Positions 7,353 through 16,195 of a stretch of DNA of 37,472 nt are shown here, piece after piece (position 1 is the stretch's first letter; each line of letters opens with the position of its first letter). Below the pieces are notes generated by a model that saw nothing but the letters and a program-made list of their open reading frames with translations, made no database searches and was not told the DNA's origin. The DNA is from Bordetella parapertussis (GTDB lineage: Bacteria; Pseudomonadota; Gammaproteobacteria; Burkholderiales; Burkholderiaceae_B). A program made the translations under genes and the position numbers. The stretch lies in contig CAMDNZ010000031.1 in the NCBI GenBank assembly GCA_945903445.1, forward strand, positions 1-37,472, given 5' to 3'.

Positions 7353-10226
7353 TTATTTAGTGAGCATGAAGCCCTTGAACTTGGGCGCATAGGCTTGGTC
7401 GAGCAAAGCCTTCTGCTGTTCGAGGTGCTTGGCCATATAGCCGACGGCCGGCGATGCGGAAGCCGGGCGGCCGGCGTAAGCCAGCTTCTGACCTTCACGC
7501 ATGTTCTCGTACAGATGATGCTGCACATAGAACCACGGGCCTTGGTTTTGCGGCTCGTCCTGCACCCAGATCACTTCGGTCGCGTTGGGATATTTGGACA
7601 ATTCGGCGTCGAACGACTTGTGCGCGAACGGATACAGCTGCTCGACGCGGATGACAGCGACGCTGTCGATCTCACGCTCTTTGCGACTATTGAACAGGTC
7701 GTAATAGACCTTGCCCGAGCACACCAGCACGCGCTTGACGGCATCGGCGGCGATCGTGCCGTCGGCCTCGCCAATCACCGGCAGGAAGGTGCCTTCGACC
7801 AGATCGGACAGTTTCGAACCGGCGTCCTTGTTACGCAGCAACGACTTCGGCGTGAGAATGACCAGCGGCTTGCGGAATGCGCGAATCATCTGACGACGCA
7901 GCAGGTGGAAAATCTGCGAGCCATTGGTCGGCTGCACCACCTGGATGTTGTTGTCGGCGCACGATTGCAGAAAGCGTTCGATACGTGCCGACGAGTGCTC
8001 AGGGCCCTGGCCCTCGTAGCCGTGCGGCAGCATCATGGTCAGGCCCGACTGGCGACCCCACTTGGCTTCGCCAGAGCTGATGAACTGGTCGATCACGACC
8101 TGCGCACCGTTGACGAAGTCGCCGAACTGCGCTTCCCAGATGGTCAGCGTGTTGGGCTCAGCGCTGGAATACCCATACTCGAAAGCCAGCACGGCCTCTT
8201 CGGACAGCACCGAGTCGATCACCGTGAACGGCGCCTGGGCTTCCGAGATGTTTTGCAGCGGAATATACGTGCCGTCGTTCCAACGTTCGCGGTTCTGATC
8301 GTGCCAGACCGCGTGGCGGTGGGTGAACGTACCACGCCCCGAATCCTGACCGGTGATCCGCACGGCATAACCGGCGCTGACCAGCGAGGCGAAGGCCAGA
8401 TGCTCGCCCATGCCCCAGTCGAGGTTGATGTCGCCGCGTGCCATGGCACGACGATCGTTCAGCAACTTGTTGACCAGCGGATGAACCGTGAAACCTTCGG
8501 GCACCGTGGTGATGCGCTCGCCCAGACGGTTCAGCTCGGCCAGCGGTAGTGCCGTGTCGGCATGGTCGGTCCACTTCGCCTTCAAGTAAGGCGACCAATC
8601 GATCGCGTACTTGCTCTTGTAGTCGGTCAATACCGGCTCGATGGTGCGCTGACCGTCTTCCATGAGCTGACGATAGTCCTTAACCAACTGCTCGCCGTCG
8701 CCCTCGGCCAGCACGCCCTGGGCGACCAGCTTGTCGGCGTAGGTCTTGCGGGTGCCGGGGTGGTGGCCGATACGCTTGTACATCAGCGGCTGGGTCAGGG
8801 CAGGCGTATCTTGCTCGTTGTGACCCAGCTTGCGGAAGCAGACAATGTCGACCACAACGTCGTGATGGAATTTCTGGCGATATTCCAATGCCAGTTCGGT
8901 CACGAACACCACAGCTTCGGGGTCGTCGCCGTTGACGTGAAACACCGGTGCTTCGATCATCTTGACGACGTCGGTGCAATACAGCGTCGAACGCGAGTCG
9001 CGTGGATCCGAAGTCGTGAAACCGATCTGATTGTTGATGACGACGTGCAGGGTGCCGCCCGTGCCGTAGCCGCGGGTCTGCGCCAAGTTCAGCGTCTCCA
9101 TCACCACGCCTTGGCCGGCGAACGCCGCATCGCCGTGTACCAGCACGGGCAACACTTGCGAGCCGGTGGTGTCGGCCCGGCGCTCCTGGCGGGCACGCAC
9201 GCTGCCTTCGACCACCGGGTTGACGATTTCGAGGTGGGACGGGTTAAACGCCAGGGACAGGTGCACTGGACCGCCGCGCGTGGAGACGTCGCTGGAAAAG
9301 CCGTTGTGGTATTTCACGTCGCCGTCGGTCAAGCCTTCGGGATGCTTGCCTTCGAATTCGGCAAACAGATCGCCGGGCATCTTGCCCATGATGTTGACCA
9401 GCATGTTCAGACGGCCACGGTGTGCCATGCCCACGATGACTTCCTGCACACCGTTCTCACCAGCGTGATTGACGATCTCGTCCATACACACGATAAAGCT
9501 TTCGCCACCCTCCAGCGAAAAGCGCTTCTGACCCACGTATTTCGTGTGCAAGAAGCGCTCCAGACCTTCGGCTTCGGTCAGTTGCTGAAGAATATGTTTT
9601 TTCCGCTCTGGCGAATTCTGCGGCGCGCCCAAGGTGGACTCGAGACGCTCGGCGATCCAGCGCTTGGCGGCCGGATCGGAAATATGCGTGAATTCGGCAC
9701 CGATCGAACGACCATAGGTATCACGCAGGGCCTTGAGCATGTCGCGCAAGGTCATGGTGGTATCGGTCGTGAAATACGTATTGGTGGCCGAGTAGGTTTG
9801 ATCCAGATCGGCTTCGCTCAGTCCATAAAAGGCGGGATCGAGTTCCTGGATGGAGGGACGCTCTTGTCGGCGCAGCGGATCGAGATCTGCCACACGCGAA
9901 CCCAGAGAGCGGTACGCCCCGATGAGCTGCTGCACCGAGACCTGACGGCGTGCCATGTCCAGGTCGGGCCCAGCGCCGTTGCGGCTGACGAAGGCGTTGG
10001 CCCTTGCGCGCTGGGCGAAAGACTCGACGATGGGCGCGTGCGCCTGATCGCGGGTGGTTTCCTGACCGTCCGTCGCAGCAATATGCTGGAGCTGATCAAA
10101 ATAGGTACGCCAGTTGTCGGGAACGCCTGCCGGGTTGTCGAGGTAAACCTCGTACAACTCCTCGACATAGGGAGCATTACCGCCGAACAAATACGACGTA
10201 GTAAGGGATTGTTTTTCCGATGACAT
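7353..10226 (-). CDS. sucA: 2-oxoglutarate dehydrogenase E1 component
   Basis: This 957-residue thiamine-diphosphate enzyme decarboxylates 2-oxoglutarate and passes succinyl to the lipoyl group of SucB. The N terminus carries the E1o segment YLFGGNAPYVEELYEVYLDN, which helps it bind the complex. Family landmarks are GMAHRGRLNMLVNIMGK, the substrate region FNPSHLEIVNPVVEGSVRA, the thiamine-binding HGDAAFAGQGVVMETLNL, and the C-terminal transketolase-like part (GYEGQGPEHSSARIERFLQ). It is the first gene of the operon; its promoter must lie in 10227-10660, shared with divergent maeB. The long open frames on the plus strand across it are shadows of its codon usage. Confidence 0.96.
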   Translation of the reverse strand: MSSEKQSLTTSYLFGGNAPYVEELYEVYLDNPAGVPDNWRTYFDQLQHIAATDGQETTRDQAHAPIVESFAQRARANAFVSRNGAGPDLDMARRQVSVQQLIGAYRSLGSRVADLDPLRRQERPSIQELDPAFYGLSEADLDQTYSATNTYFTTDTTMTLRDMLKALRDTYGRSIGAEFTHISDPAAKRWIAERLESTLGAPQNSPERKKHILQQLTEAEGLERFLHTKYVGQKRFSLEGGESFIVCMDEIVNHAGENGVQEVIVGMAHRGRLNMLVNIMGKMPGDLFAEFEGKHPEGLTDGDVKYHNGFSSDVSTRGGPVHLSLAFNPSHLEIVNPVVEGSVRARQERRADTTGSQVLPVLVHGDAAFAGQGVVMETLNLAQTRGYGTGGTLHVVINNQIGFTTSDPRDSRSTLYCTDVVKMIEAPVFHVNGDDPEAVVFVTELALEYRQKFHHDVVVDIVCFRKLGHNEQDTPALTQPLMYKRIGHHPGTRKTYADKLVAQGVLAEGDGEQLVKDYRQLMEDGQRTIEPVLTDYKSKYAIDWSPYLKAKWTDHADTALPLAELNRLGERITTVPEGFTVHPLVNKLLNDRRAMARGDINLDWGMGEHLAFASLVSAGYAVRITGQDSGRGTFTHRHAVWHDQNRERWNDGTYIPLQNISEAQAPFTVIDSVLSEEAVLAFEYGYSSAEPNTLTIWEAQFGDFVNGAQVVIDQFISSGEAKWGRQSGLTMMLPHGYEGQGPEHSSARIERFLQSCADNNIQVVQPTNGSQIFHLLRRQMIRAFRKPLVILTPKSLLRNKDAGSKLSDLVEGTFLPVIGEADGTIAADAVKRVLVCSGKVYYDLFNSRKEREIDSVAVIRVEQLYPFAHKSFDAELSKYPNATEVIWVQDEPQNQGPWFYVQHHLYENMREGQKLAYAGRPASASPAVGYMAKHLEQQKALLDQAYAPKFKGFMLTK

Positions 10227-10660
10227 TTGTGTTGCTTCACCTTTCCGGGTGTCTCACCCGTTGCGATGCAGGAAAACCTTCCGCGACACGGCTTTACCGG
10301 TTAGCGGATAGCGAGGGCAGAAGGCGACGAACTAGCCTAGAAAGCCATCTGAGCAGTATAGCGTTGGATGCACCTACCGTCTGTGTTGTTCCTGCTTCAA
10401 TTAAGAAGCGGCGCGACATCCTGTGACAGACACTGCGCAAACCACCGTCAATGCACAGCCAATACCTTCGATATACCCGCTAAGTAGCTGATAAAAACCA
10501 ATGTTGCACCGCGCCAACGAAAGTTTTCATGACCGGTCATCGCGTGCTCGGACACTTATGTCAACCTTAACTTTCGTGATTTTCCGCGCAGTTGGCCAAG
10601 CATATACCGACTGTTTCTGTTGAAATAGCGCACACTTTTCACATCTCAAATCATTACCCT
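10227..10660. promoter_or_regulatory. Divergent promoter region between sucA and maeB
   Basis: These 434 bases between two divergent genes contain no convincing gene; the short open frame at 10220-10426 lacks a ribosome-binding site and resembles nothing known. They hold a perfect 12-base palindrome, ATGACCGGTCAT (10529-10540). Around it is a 9-base inverted repeat, ACGAAAGTT (10517-10525) and AACTTTCGT (10569-10577). These are candidate binding sites for a regulator of the TCA cycle or malic enzyme. Specific -10/-35 boxes were not assigned. Confidence 0.4.
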
Positions 10661-12961
10661 ATGGCAATGGACGACACCTTCACCAAACTGGCGCTGGATT
10701 ACCACGCCTATCCGTCACCCGGCAAAATCTCGGTCACCCCGACCAAACCGCTGGCAAACCAGGACGATTTATCGCTGGCCTATTCGCCCGGAGTGGCCGC
10801 CGCTTGCATGGCCATTTTCCACCAGGGTGACGAAGCCGCGTCCAAATATACGTCGCGCGGCAACTTGGTTGGCGTGATCACCAACGGCACCGCCGTGTTG
10901 GGCCTGGGCAATATTGGCCCGCTGGCCGCCAAGCCGGTCATGGAAGGCAAGGGTTGCCTGTTCAAGAAGTTTGCCGGCATCGATGTGTTCGATATCGAAC
11001 TGGCCGAGAACGATCCGGACAAACTGGTGGACATCATCGCCGCGCTCGAACCCACACTGGGCGGCGTGAACCTTGAAGACATCAAAGCGCCCGAGTGCTT
11101 CTACATCGAAAAGAAACTGCGCGAGCGCATGAAGATCCCCGTTTTCCACGACGATCAGCATGGCACCGCAATTATCTCGTCGGCCGCCATTCTCAATGGT
11201 TTAAAAGTCGTCAACAAGCGCATGAGCGAAGTGCGTCTGGTGTGCTCGGGCGCAGGTGCGGCGGCCATCGCTTGCCTGGACTTGCTGGTCGAGCTAGGCA
11301 TTCAACGCGAAAACATTTTCGTGACCGATTCGCGCGGCGTGATCTGGGTCGGTCGTGACGAAAAAATGGAGGTCAATAAGGCGCGCTACGCCCAAAAGAC
11401 CGATTTACGTACCCTGGCCGACATCGTGGCCGGCGCCGACGTGTTCCTGGGCTGCTCGACGGCAGGCGTGTTGACGGGCGAGATGGTGAAGACCATGGCC
11501 GACCAACCGCTGATCCTGGCGCTGGCCAACCCCGAACCCGAAATCCGCCCGGAGGTGGCCAAAGCCGCTCGCCCGGACTGCATCGTCGCGACCGGTCGTT
11601 CGGATTATCCCAACCAGGTCAACAACGTCCTGTGCTTCCCGTTCATTTTCCGTGGTGCGATGGACGCAGGCGCGACCTGCATCACCGAAGAAATGAAGCT
11701 GGCATGCGTCAAAGCCATTGCCGCATTGGCCGAAGCCGAACAGAACGATGAAGTAGCGCTCGCCTATTCCGGTCAAGAACTGTCCTTCGGTGCCGACTAC
11801 ATCATCCCGAAACCGTTCGACCCGCGTTTGATCGTCGAAATCGCGCCGGCCGTCGCACAGGCCGCTGCAGATTCCGGCGTGGCCTTGCGTCCGATCGAGG
11901 ACATGCACGCCTATCGCCAGAAACTGATGGCATTCGTTTATCACTCGGGCCAGTTGATGCGCCCTTTATTCCATCAGGCTCGTCAGGCACCCAAGCGCGT
12001 GGTGTATGCCGATGGCGAAGACGAGCGCGTCCTGCGCGCGGTGCAAACCGTGGTGGACGAAGGTCTGGCGAACCCGATTCTGATCGGTCGCCCTGCCATC
12101 ATCGAGATGCGTATTAAGAAGTTCGGCCTGCGCCTGACGCACGCTCGCAATATCGAAATCGTGGATCCGGAAGACGACGAGCGCTTCAAGGAAATCTGGA
12201 CGGGCTACTACAAATTGCGCGGCCGCGAGGGCGTGACGCCCGACATCGCGCGCGCCATGATTCGCAAGCACAACACGCTGATCGGTGCGATGCTGCTGCG
12301 CCGTGGCGACGCCGATGCCATGCTGTGCGGGGCCTCGAGCCATTACGACAAGCAGTTGCAATACGTCGACGAAGTGATCGGCCTCCAAGCCGGCACCCAC
12401 ACCTATGCCGCGATGAACGCGCTGCTCCTGCCCGAGCAAACGCTGTTCATTTGCGACACTCACGTCAATCAGGATCCGACTGCCGAGCAAGTGGCCGACA
12501 TGACCATTTTGGCCGCGCAGGAAATGTTGCGCTTCGGTGTCGTTCCAAAAATCGCACTGTTGTCGCACTCAAACTTCGGCAGCCGTCCTAGTGAATCGTC
12601 GCGCAAGATGGCCGAAGCGCGCCGCTTGGTTCAAGCGCGCGCACCGCATCTCGAGCTCGACGGCGAGATGCATGCCGACTCGGCTTTGTCGGAATCCATT
12701 CGCATGAAGGCCTACCCCGACAGCACGCTGAAGGGCCGCGCCAACCTGTTGGTCATGCCCAATCTGGACACCGGCAACATCACATACAACATGCTGAAGA
12801 TGACCGGCAGCAATGGCGTCGCCATGGGTCCGATTCTGTTGGGCGCAGCACGCCCCGTGCATATTTTGACGACCAGCACCACCGTGCGCCGCATCGTCAA
12901 CATGACCGCCCTGGCCGTGGTCGATGCCCAACAAGAAGCGCAATTGTTGCCTAACGGGTAA
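10661..12961 (+). CDS. maeB: NADP-dependent malic enzyme with phosphotransacetylase-like C-terminal domain
   Basis: The 766-residue hybrid malic enzyme oxidatively decarboxylates malate to pyruvate. The N-terminal malic domain has SLAYSPGVAAACMAI, GNLVGVITNGTAVLGLGNIG, the metal-binding FHDDQHGTAII segment, and the NAD(P)-binding VRLVCSGAGAAAIACLDL. From about residue 440 a phosphate acetyl/butyryltransferase-like domain follows (KRVVYADGEDERVLRAVQ, SHSNFGS); in MaeB enzymes it is regulatory (acetyl-CoA) and not catalytic. The start was set at 10661 (MAMDDTFTKLALDYH), because the open frame from 10592 adds 23 residues absent from the family. No strong ribosome-binding site is visible. It converges on aceA. 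Confidence 0.93.
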   Translation: MAMDDTFTKLALDYHAYPSPGKISVTPTKPLANQDDLSLAYSPGVAAACMAIFHQGDEAASKYTSRGNLVGVITNGTAVLGLGNIGPLAAKPVMEGKGCLFKKFAGIDVFDIELAENDPDKLVDIIAALEPTLGGVNLEDIKAPECFYIEKKLRERMKIPVFHDDQHGTAIISSAAILNGLKVVNKRMSEVRLVCSGAGAAAIACLDLLVELGIQRENIFVTDSRGVIWVGRDEKMEVNKARYAQKTDLRTLADIVAGADVFLGCSTAGVLTGEMVKTMADQPLILALANPEPEIRPEVAKAARPDCIVATGRSDYPNQVNNVLCFPFIFRGAMDAGATCITEEMKLACVKAIAALAEAEQNDEVALAYSGQELSFGADYIIPKPFDPRLIVEIAPAVAQAAADSGVALRPIEDMHAYRQKLMAFVYHSGQLMRPLFHQARQAPKRVVYADGEDERVLRAVQTVVDEGLANPILIGRPAIIEMRIKKFGLRLTHARNIEIVDPEDDERFKEIWTGYYKLRGREGVTPDIARAMIRKHNTLIGAMLLRRGDADAMLCGASSHYDKQLQYVDEVIGLQAGTHTYAAMNALLLPEQTLFICDTHVNQDPTAEQVADMTILAAQEMLRFGVVPKIALLSHSNFGSRPSESSRKMAEARRLVQARAPHLELDGEMHADSALSESIRMKAYPDSTLKGRANLLVMPNLDTGNITYNMLKMTGSNGVAMGPILLGAARPVHILTTSTTVRRIVNMTALAVVDAQQEAQLLPNG

Positions 12962-12988
12962 ACATGCCCTGAAAGCAGCATGAAAAAG

Positions 12989-13042
12989 GCGCGCTCTGCA
13001 TGAACTACCCTAGCCTCTGGGATCGGTTCACGCAGGGCGCGC
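12989..13042. terminator. Hairpin terminator shared by convergent maeB and aceA
   Basis: GCGCGCTCTGCATGAAC (12989-13005) pairs with GTTCACGCAGGGCGCGC (13026-13042) with only two G-T type mismatches and a 20-base loop. On the minus strand the stem is followed by a T5 run, so it is a good intrinsic terminator for aceA. On the plus strand it is followed by the weaker TTATTAGTTTG, so it may also stop maeB. Confidence 0.75.
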
Positions 13043-13093
13043 TTATTAGTTTGACCGATCGGATCTAGCTTCTGACCCGATCACCCGCGGCCC

Positions 13094-14401
13094 CTACCCT
13101 GCTGCCACCTCGAACTGCTGATCCTCGGTCGAACCGTGCAAAGCGGTAGTCGACGATTGACCGCCTTCGATCGCCTGCGTCACGGCGTCGAAGTAACCCG
13201 TGCCCACTTCGCGCTGGTGCTTGACCGCGGTGAAGCCCAATTCGGCGGCGGCGAACTCCTTCTCTTGAAGGCCGACGAATGCGCTCATCTGCCGATGGGC
13301 ATACCCATGGGCCAATTCGAACATGCCGTAGTTCAGCGAATGGAATCCCGCCAGCGTGATGAATTGGAAGGCATAGCCCATGGCCCCCAGCTCGCGCTGG
13401 AACTTAGCGATAGTGACATCGTCCAGATTGCGCTTCCAGTTGAACGACGGCGAGCAGTTGTACGCCAACCGCTTGCCCGGGAATTGCCGTTGAATGGCTT
13501 CGGCGAACTTTTTCGCATAATCCAGATTCGGTGTGCCGGTCTCGCACCAGATCAGATCGGCATACGGTGCATAAGCCAACCCGCGCGAAATGGCCTGATC
13601 GATCCCAGGACGGGTACGGAAAAATCCTTCGACCGTCCGCTCGCCCGTCAGAAACGGCCTGTCGTTCTCGTCGATATCGGCTGTGATCAGATCGGCCGCA
13701 TCGGCGTCGGTGCGAGCCAGCAACAAAGTGGGCGTGTCCATCACGTCGGCCGCCAACCGAGCCGCAATCAACTTGGCCACCGCTTCGCGGGTGGGCACCA
13801 GCACCTTGCCGCCCATGTGTCCGCACTTCTTCACCGATGCCAGTTGATCTTCGAAGTGAACGCCGGCCGCGCCTGCGGCGATCATGGCCTTCATCAGTTC
13901 GAATGCGTTCAGCACGCCGCCAAAGCCCGCTTCGGCATCGGCCACGATGGGCGCGAAATAATCGATATAGCCGGGGTCGCCGGGCGAGCGCCCTTCCATC
14001 CATTGGATCTGATCGCAGCGCGACAAGGCGTTGTTGATGCGCTGAACGACCTGAGGCACCGAGTTAGCCGGGTACAGCGATTGGTCTGGGTACATTTCAC
14101 CCGCGCCATTGGCGTCGCCAGCCACCTGCCAACCAGACAAATAGATTGCCTTCAAACCCGCCTTCACCTGCTGCATGGCTTGATTGCCGCTCATGGCGCC
14201 CAGGCTATTGACGAAAGGCTCGCTCTCCAGCAACGACCACAAGCGCTCCGCGCCACGCCGCGCGAGGGTATGGGCCACCGGCACGGAACCAGCCAGACGC
14301 ACGACCTCGTCGGCGCCATAGCCGCGCTTGATGCCGCGCCAGCGGGGGGATTCTGCCCAGTGCTTGGTTAGAGCCTGAATACGAGTCTCACGTGTTGTCA
14401 T
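13094..14401 (-). CDS. aceA: Isocitrate lyase
   Basis: This 435-residue first enzyme of the glyoxylate shunt splits isocitrate into succinate and glyoxylate. The catalytic signature KKCGHMGGK is at about residues 191-199 (C193 the catalytic cysteine). GVHFEDQL, the TDADAADLIT segment and YNCSPSFNWK are also typical. The start was set at 14401 (MTTRETRIQAL) with AGGAGA upstream, not the open frame's 14440. The gene stands alone, with a terminator after it and a long AT-rich region before it. Together with MaeB next door it suits growth on acetate or fatty acids. Malate synthase is not in this window. Confidence 0.96.
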   Translation of the reverse strand: MTTRETRIQALTKHWAESPRWRGIKRGYGADEVVRLAGSVPVAHTLARRGAERLWSLLESEPFVNSLGAMSGNQAMQQVKAGLKAIYLSGWQVAGDANGAGEMYPDQSLYPANSVPQVVQRINNALSRCDQIQWMEGRSPGDPGYIDYFAPIVADAEAGFGGVLNAFELMKAMIAAGAAGVHFEDQLASVKKCGHMGGKVLVPTREAVAKLIAARLAADVMDTPTLLLARTDADAADLITADIDENDRPFLTGERTVEGFFRTRPGIDQAISRGLAYAPYADLIWCETGTPNLDYAKKFAEAIQRQFPGKRLAYNCSPSFNWKRNLDDVTIAKFQRELGAMGYAFQFITLAGFHSLNYGMFELAHGYAHRQMSAFVGLQEKEFAAAELGFTAVKHQREVGTGYFDAVTQAIEGGQSSTTALHGSTEDQQFEVAAG

Positions 14402-14440
14402 GATGCGGTCTCCTGAAGACGGGTAAGTGGGTAATACCAC

Positions 14441-14840
14441 GCCTTTAGTCTAATTATTTGCTGCATCGCGAGAGCTTGCTGGCACCCGGTAAGCGAAAAT
14501 TATTTAACTATTATTTATCAACAACATACAAATTAAATTTCATAATACGGAAAGAAAGTAAATCCAGTGAAATCCAAACCTGTCGCACTGCAAAACTCGC
14601 TTTCGCGCACTACGCAATGATTTCATAATGCGAAAATTCAAGCATAGATGGCGCAAACTCACATCAACAACCTGCGTGCCGCAATGGTCACGTTGGGCAG
14701 CAACGTGACCATCAATTTGTAATTTCCTAAACGATTTCATCCCTCACCTTATTCATACAAGCGATCTTATTCGGGCACGACACAGCATCACGACAACGTA
14801 GCTGCCAAAACCGCCACTAAACCGAAAAAGAGATCATTGA
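14441..14840. promoter_or_regulatory. AT-rich divergent promoter region between aceA and the P450 gene
   Basis: About 400 bases without a gene, clearly richer in A+T than the surroundings. Two similar elements, TTTCATAATACGGAAA (14538-14553) and TTTCATAATGCGAAAA (14621-14636), repeat in the same orientation, each with TTTC and GAAA ends in partial dyad symmetry. Further right is a perfect 12-base inverted repeat with a 5-base loop (14684-14712). These look like regulator sites for aceA, the P450 gene or both. I did not assign core promoter boxes. Confidence 0.5.
14684..14712. repeat. Perfect 12-base inverted repeat
   Basis: ATGGTCACGTTG, a GGCAG loop, then CAACGTGACCAT. No gene ends here, and neither side has a proper U tract, so an operator or an RNA hairpin in a 5' leader of the P450 transcript is more likely than a terminator. 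Confidence 0.7.
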
Positions 14841-16049
14841 ATGAACACTGCTCTATACCCTCGCCCATCCCATGTTCCCGCAAGCAACGCCGCCGACATC
14901 GACATTTACGCACTGCCGGGCAGCGAAACGGATTTACACGCAGCCTGGAAGCAGCTCCAGACCGACCAAAGCCCGGAGTTTTTATGGACGCCCCACAATG
15001 GCGGGCATTGGATCGTCACCCTGGGACACCACATCAAGCAAATTCTGCTCGACCACACCCGGTTTTCCAATGCGCCACTATTCAATCCAGGGGCAAAGAC
15101 GGAGCATTTCAAATTACTACCCTTGCATGCCGATCAACCTGAGCATGCCCAGTACCGCAATGCCGCTAATCGAGCTGTTGCATCGAAGTACATTGCCAAA
15201 TTGCGAGACCCTGCAAAGCAAATTGTCGGTGAGATTATCGACAGCGTACAAGTCCGTGGACGCTGCGAATTCGTATCCGATATCGCCAGCGTTTTTCCGA
15301 TTAAGCTCTTTTTAGCCTATGCGGGCTTACCCGCTACGGATTTCGAACGGCTCGTACATCTCAGCGCTTATCTAAGCAACACCGATCAAGGCTTGCAGGG
15401 CGACGCCCTCGTGACGCTGGTAGATGACTATCTCCAACCCATTGTGACTCAGCGCATGCATACGCCTGGAAACGATCCACTTAGCCGGATATTTCAAGAG
15501 CCTGTATTCGACAAACCCATGACTGTCGATATTGCGCAGGCGATCGCCCGCGACATCTTGCTCGCGGGCGTGGACACCGTGTCCTCGCAGATCGGCTTTA
15601 TCGCTTATCACCTTGCCCGCAGCCAACACCACAGAGCTATTTTGCTCGAAAAGCCCGAACTCGTTCCCGTCGCCGTAGACGATTTGCTACGGCGCTACAA
15701 CGCAGTAGCCCTGAGCCGGACGGCCACCGAAGACGTTCGATTCGGAGATATCACCATCAAAAAGGGTGATGCGCTATGTCTGCCTCTGGCGCTCTATAAC
15801 TTGGACGACAAACTATTTAAAGATCCCATGAACGCCGTTTTCGAACGACGAGACGAACACATTGCGTTCGGTGCAGGCATCCATCGTTGCCCAGGCGTAT
15901 CCTTGGCTCGAATGCAAATGACCATTTTCACCAACGCGTGGTTAGAACGCATCCCTGAGTTTTCGATCGACACATCCCGTCCGATACGCTTCACCTCCGG
16001 CGTCATAGGATCGTTACGGGAACTGCACCTCACCTGGCCGATACAGTAG
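14841..16049 (+). CDS. Cytochrome P450, P450cam-like
   Basis: A 402-residue soluble bacterial P450 monooxygenase. The heme-binding loop is FGAGIHRCPGVSLAR with C350 as the thiolate ligand. The I-helix oxygen-activation motif is LLAGVDT (D245-T246, matching the Asp-Thr pair of P450cam). The C-terminal third follows P450cam closely (ITIKKGD, LERIPEFSI, FTSGV). The usual ExxR of the K helix reads D281-L-L-R284, inside VDDLLRRY where P450cam has CEELLRRF, so the nearly invariant glutamate is an aspartate. Substrate is unknown. No ferredoxin or ferredoxin reductase gene is adjacent, so redox partners must come from elsewhere. Confidence 0.9.
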   Translation: MNTALYPRPSHVPASNAADIDIYALPGSETDLHAAWKQLQTDQSPEFLWTPHNGGHWIVTLGHHIKQILLDHTRFSNAPLFNPGAKTEHFKLLPLHADQPEHAQYRNAANRAVASKYIAKLRDPAKQIVGEIIDSVQVRGRCEFVSDIASVFPIKLFLAYAGLPATDFERLVHLSAYLSNTDQGLQGDALVTLVDDYLQPIVTQRMHTPGNDPLSRIFQEPVFDKPMTVDIAQAIARDILLAGVDTVSSQIGFIAYHLARSQHHRAILLEKPELVPVAVDDLLRRYNAVALSRTATEDVRFGDITIKKGDALCLPLALYNLDDKLFKDPMNAVFERRDEHIAFGAGIHRCPGVSLARMQMTIFTNAWLERIPEFSIDTSRPIRFTSGVIGSLRELHLTWPIQ

Positions 16050-16195
16050 GTCACCAGTAGACTAATTGCCTTTTACCGCGCACCGAGGCGGCCCCCCCCT
16101 CGGCGGTCATCACCACGCGTGCTAGCATCGTCCCGACATCCACCCTATGCCGACAAACATCGGGCGCGCCACCTCAGCACTTACACGTATTTTCT

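Noticed and set aside
8562..10223. A 553-codon open frame on the plus strand across sucA
   Set aside because: It is antisense to a fully recognisable E1 gene, has no family features or ribosome-binding site, and results from GC-rich codon bias.
16050..16195. Possible preQ1 riboswitch before queF
   Set aside because: No recognisable preQ1 aptamer; only a C-rich run flanked by CCGAGG/CCTCGG was seen.
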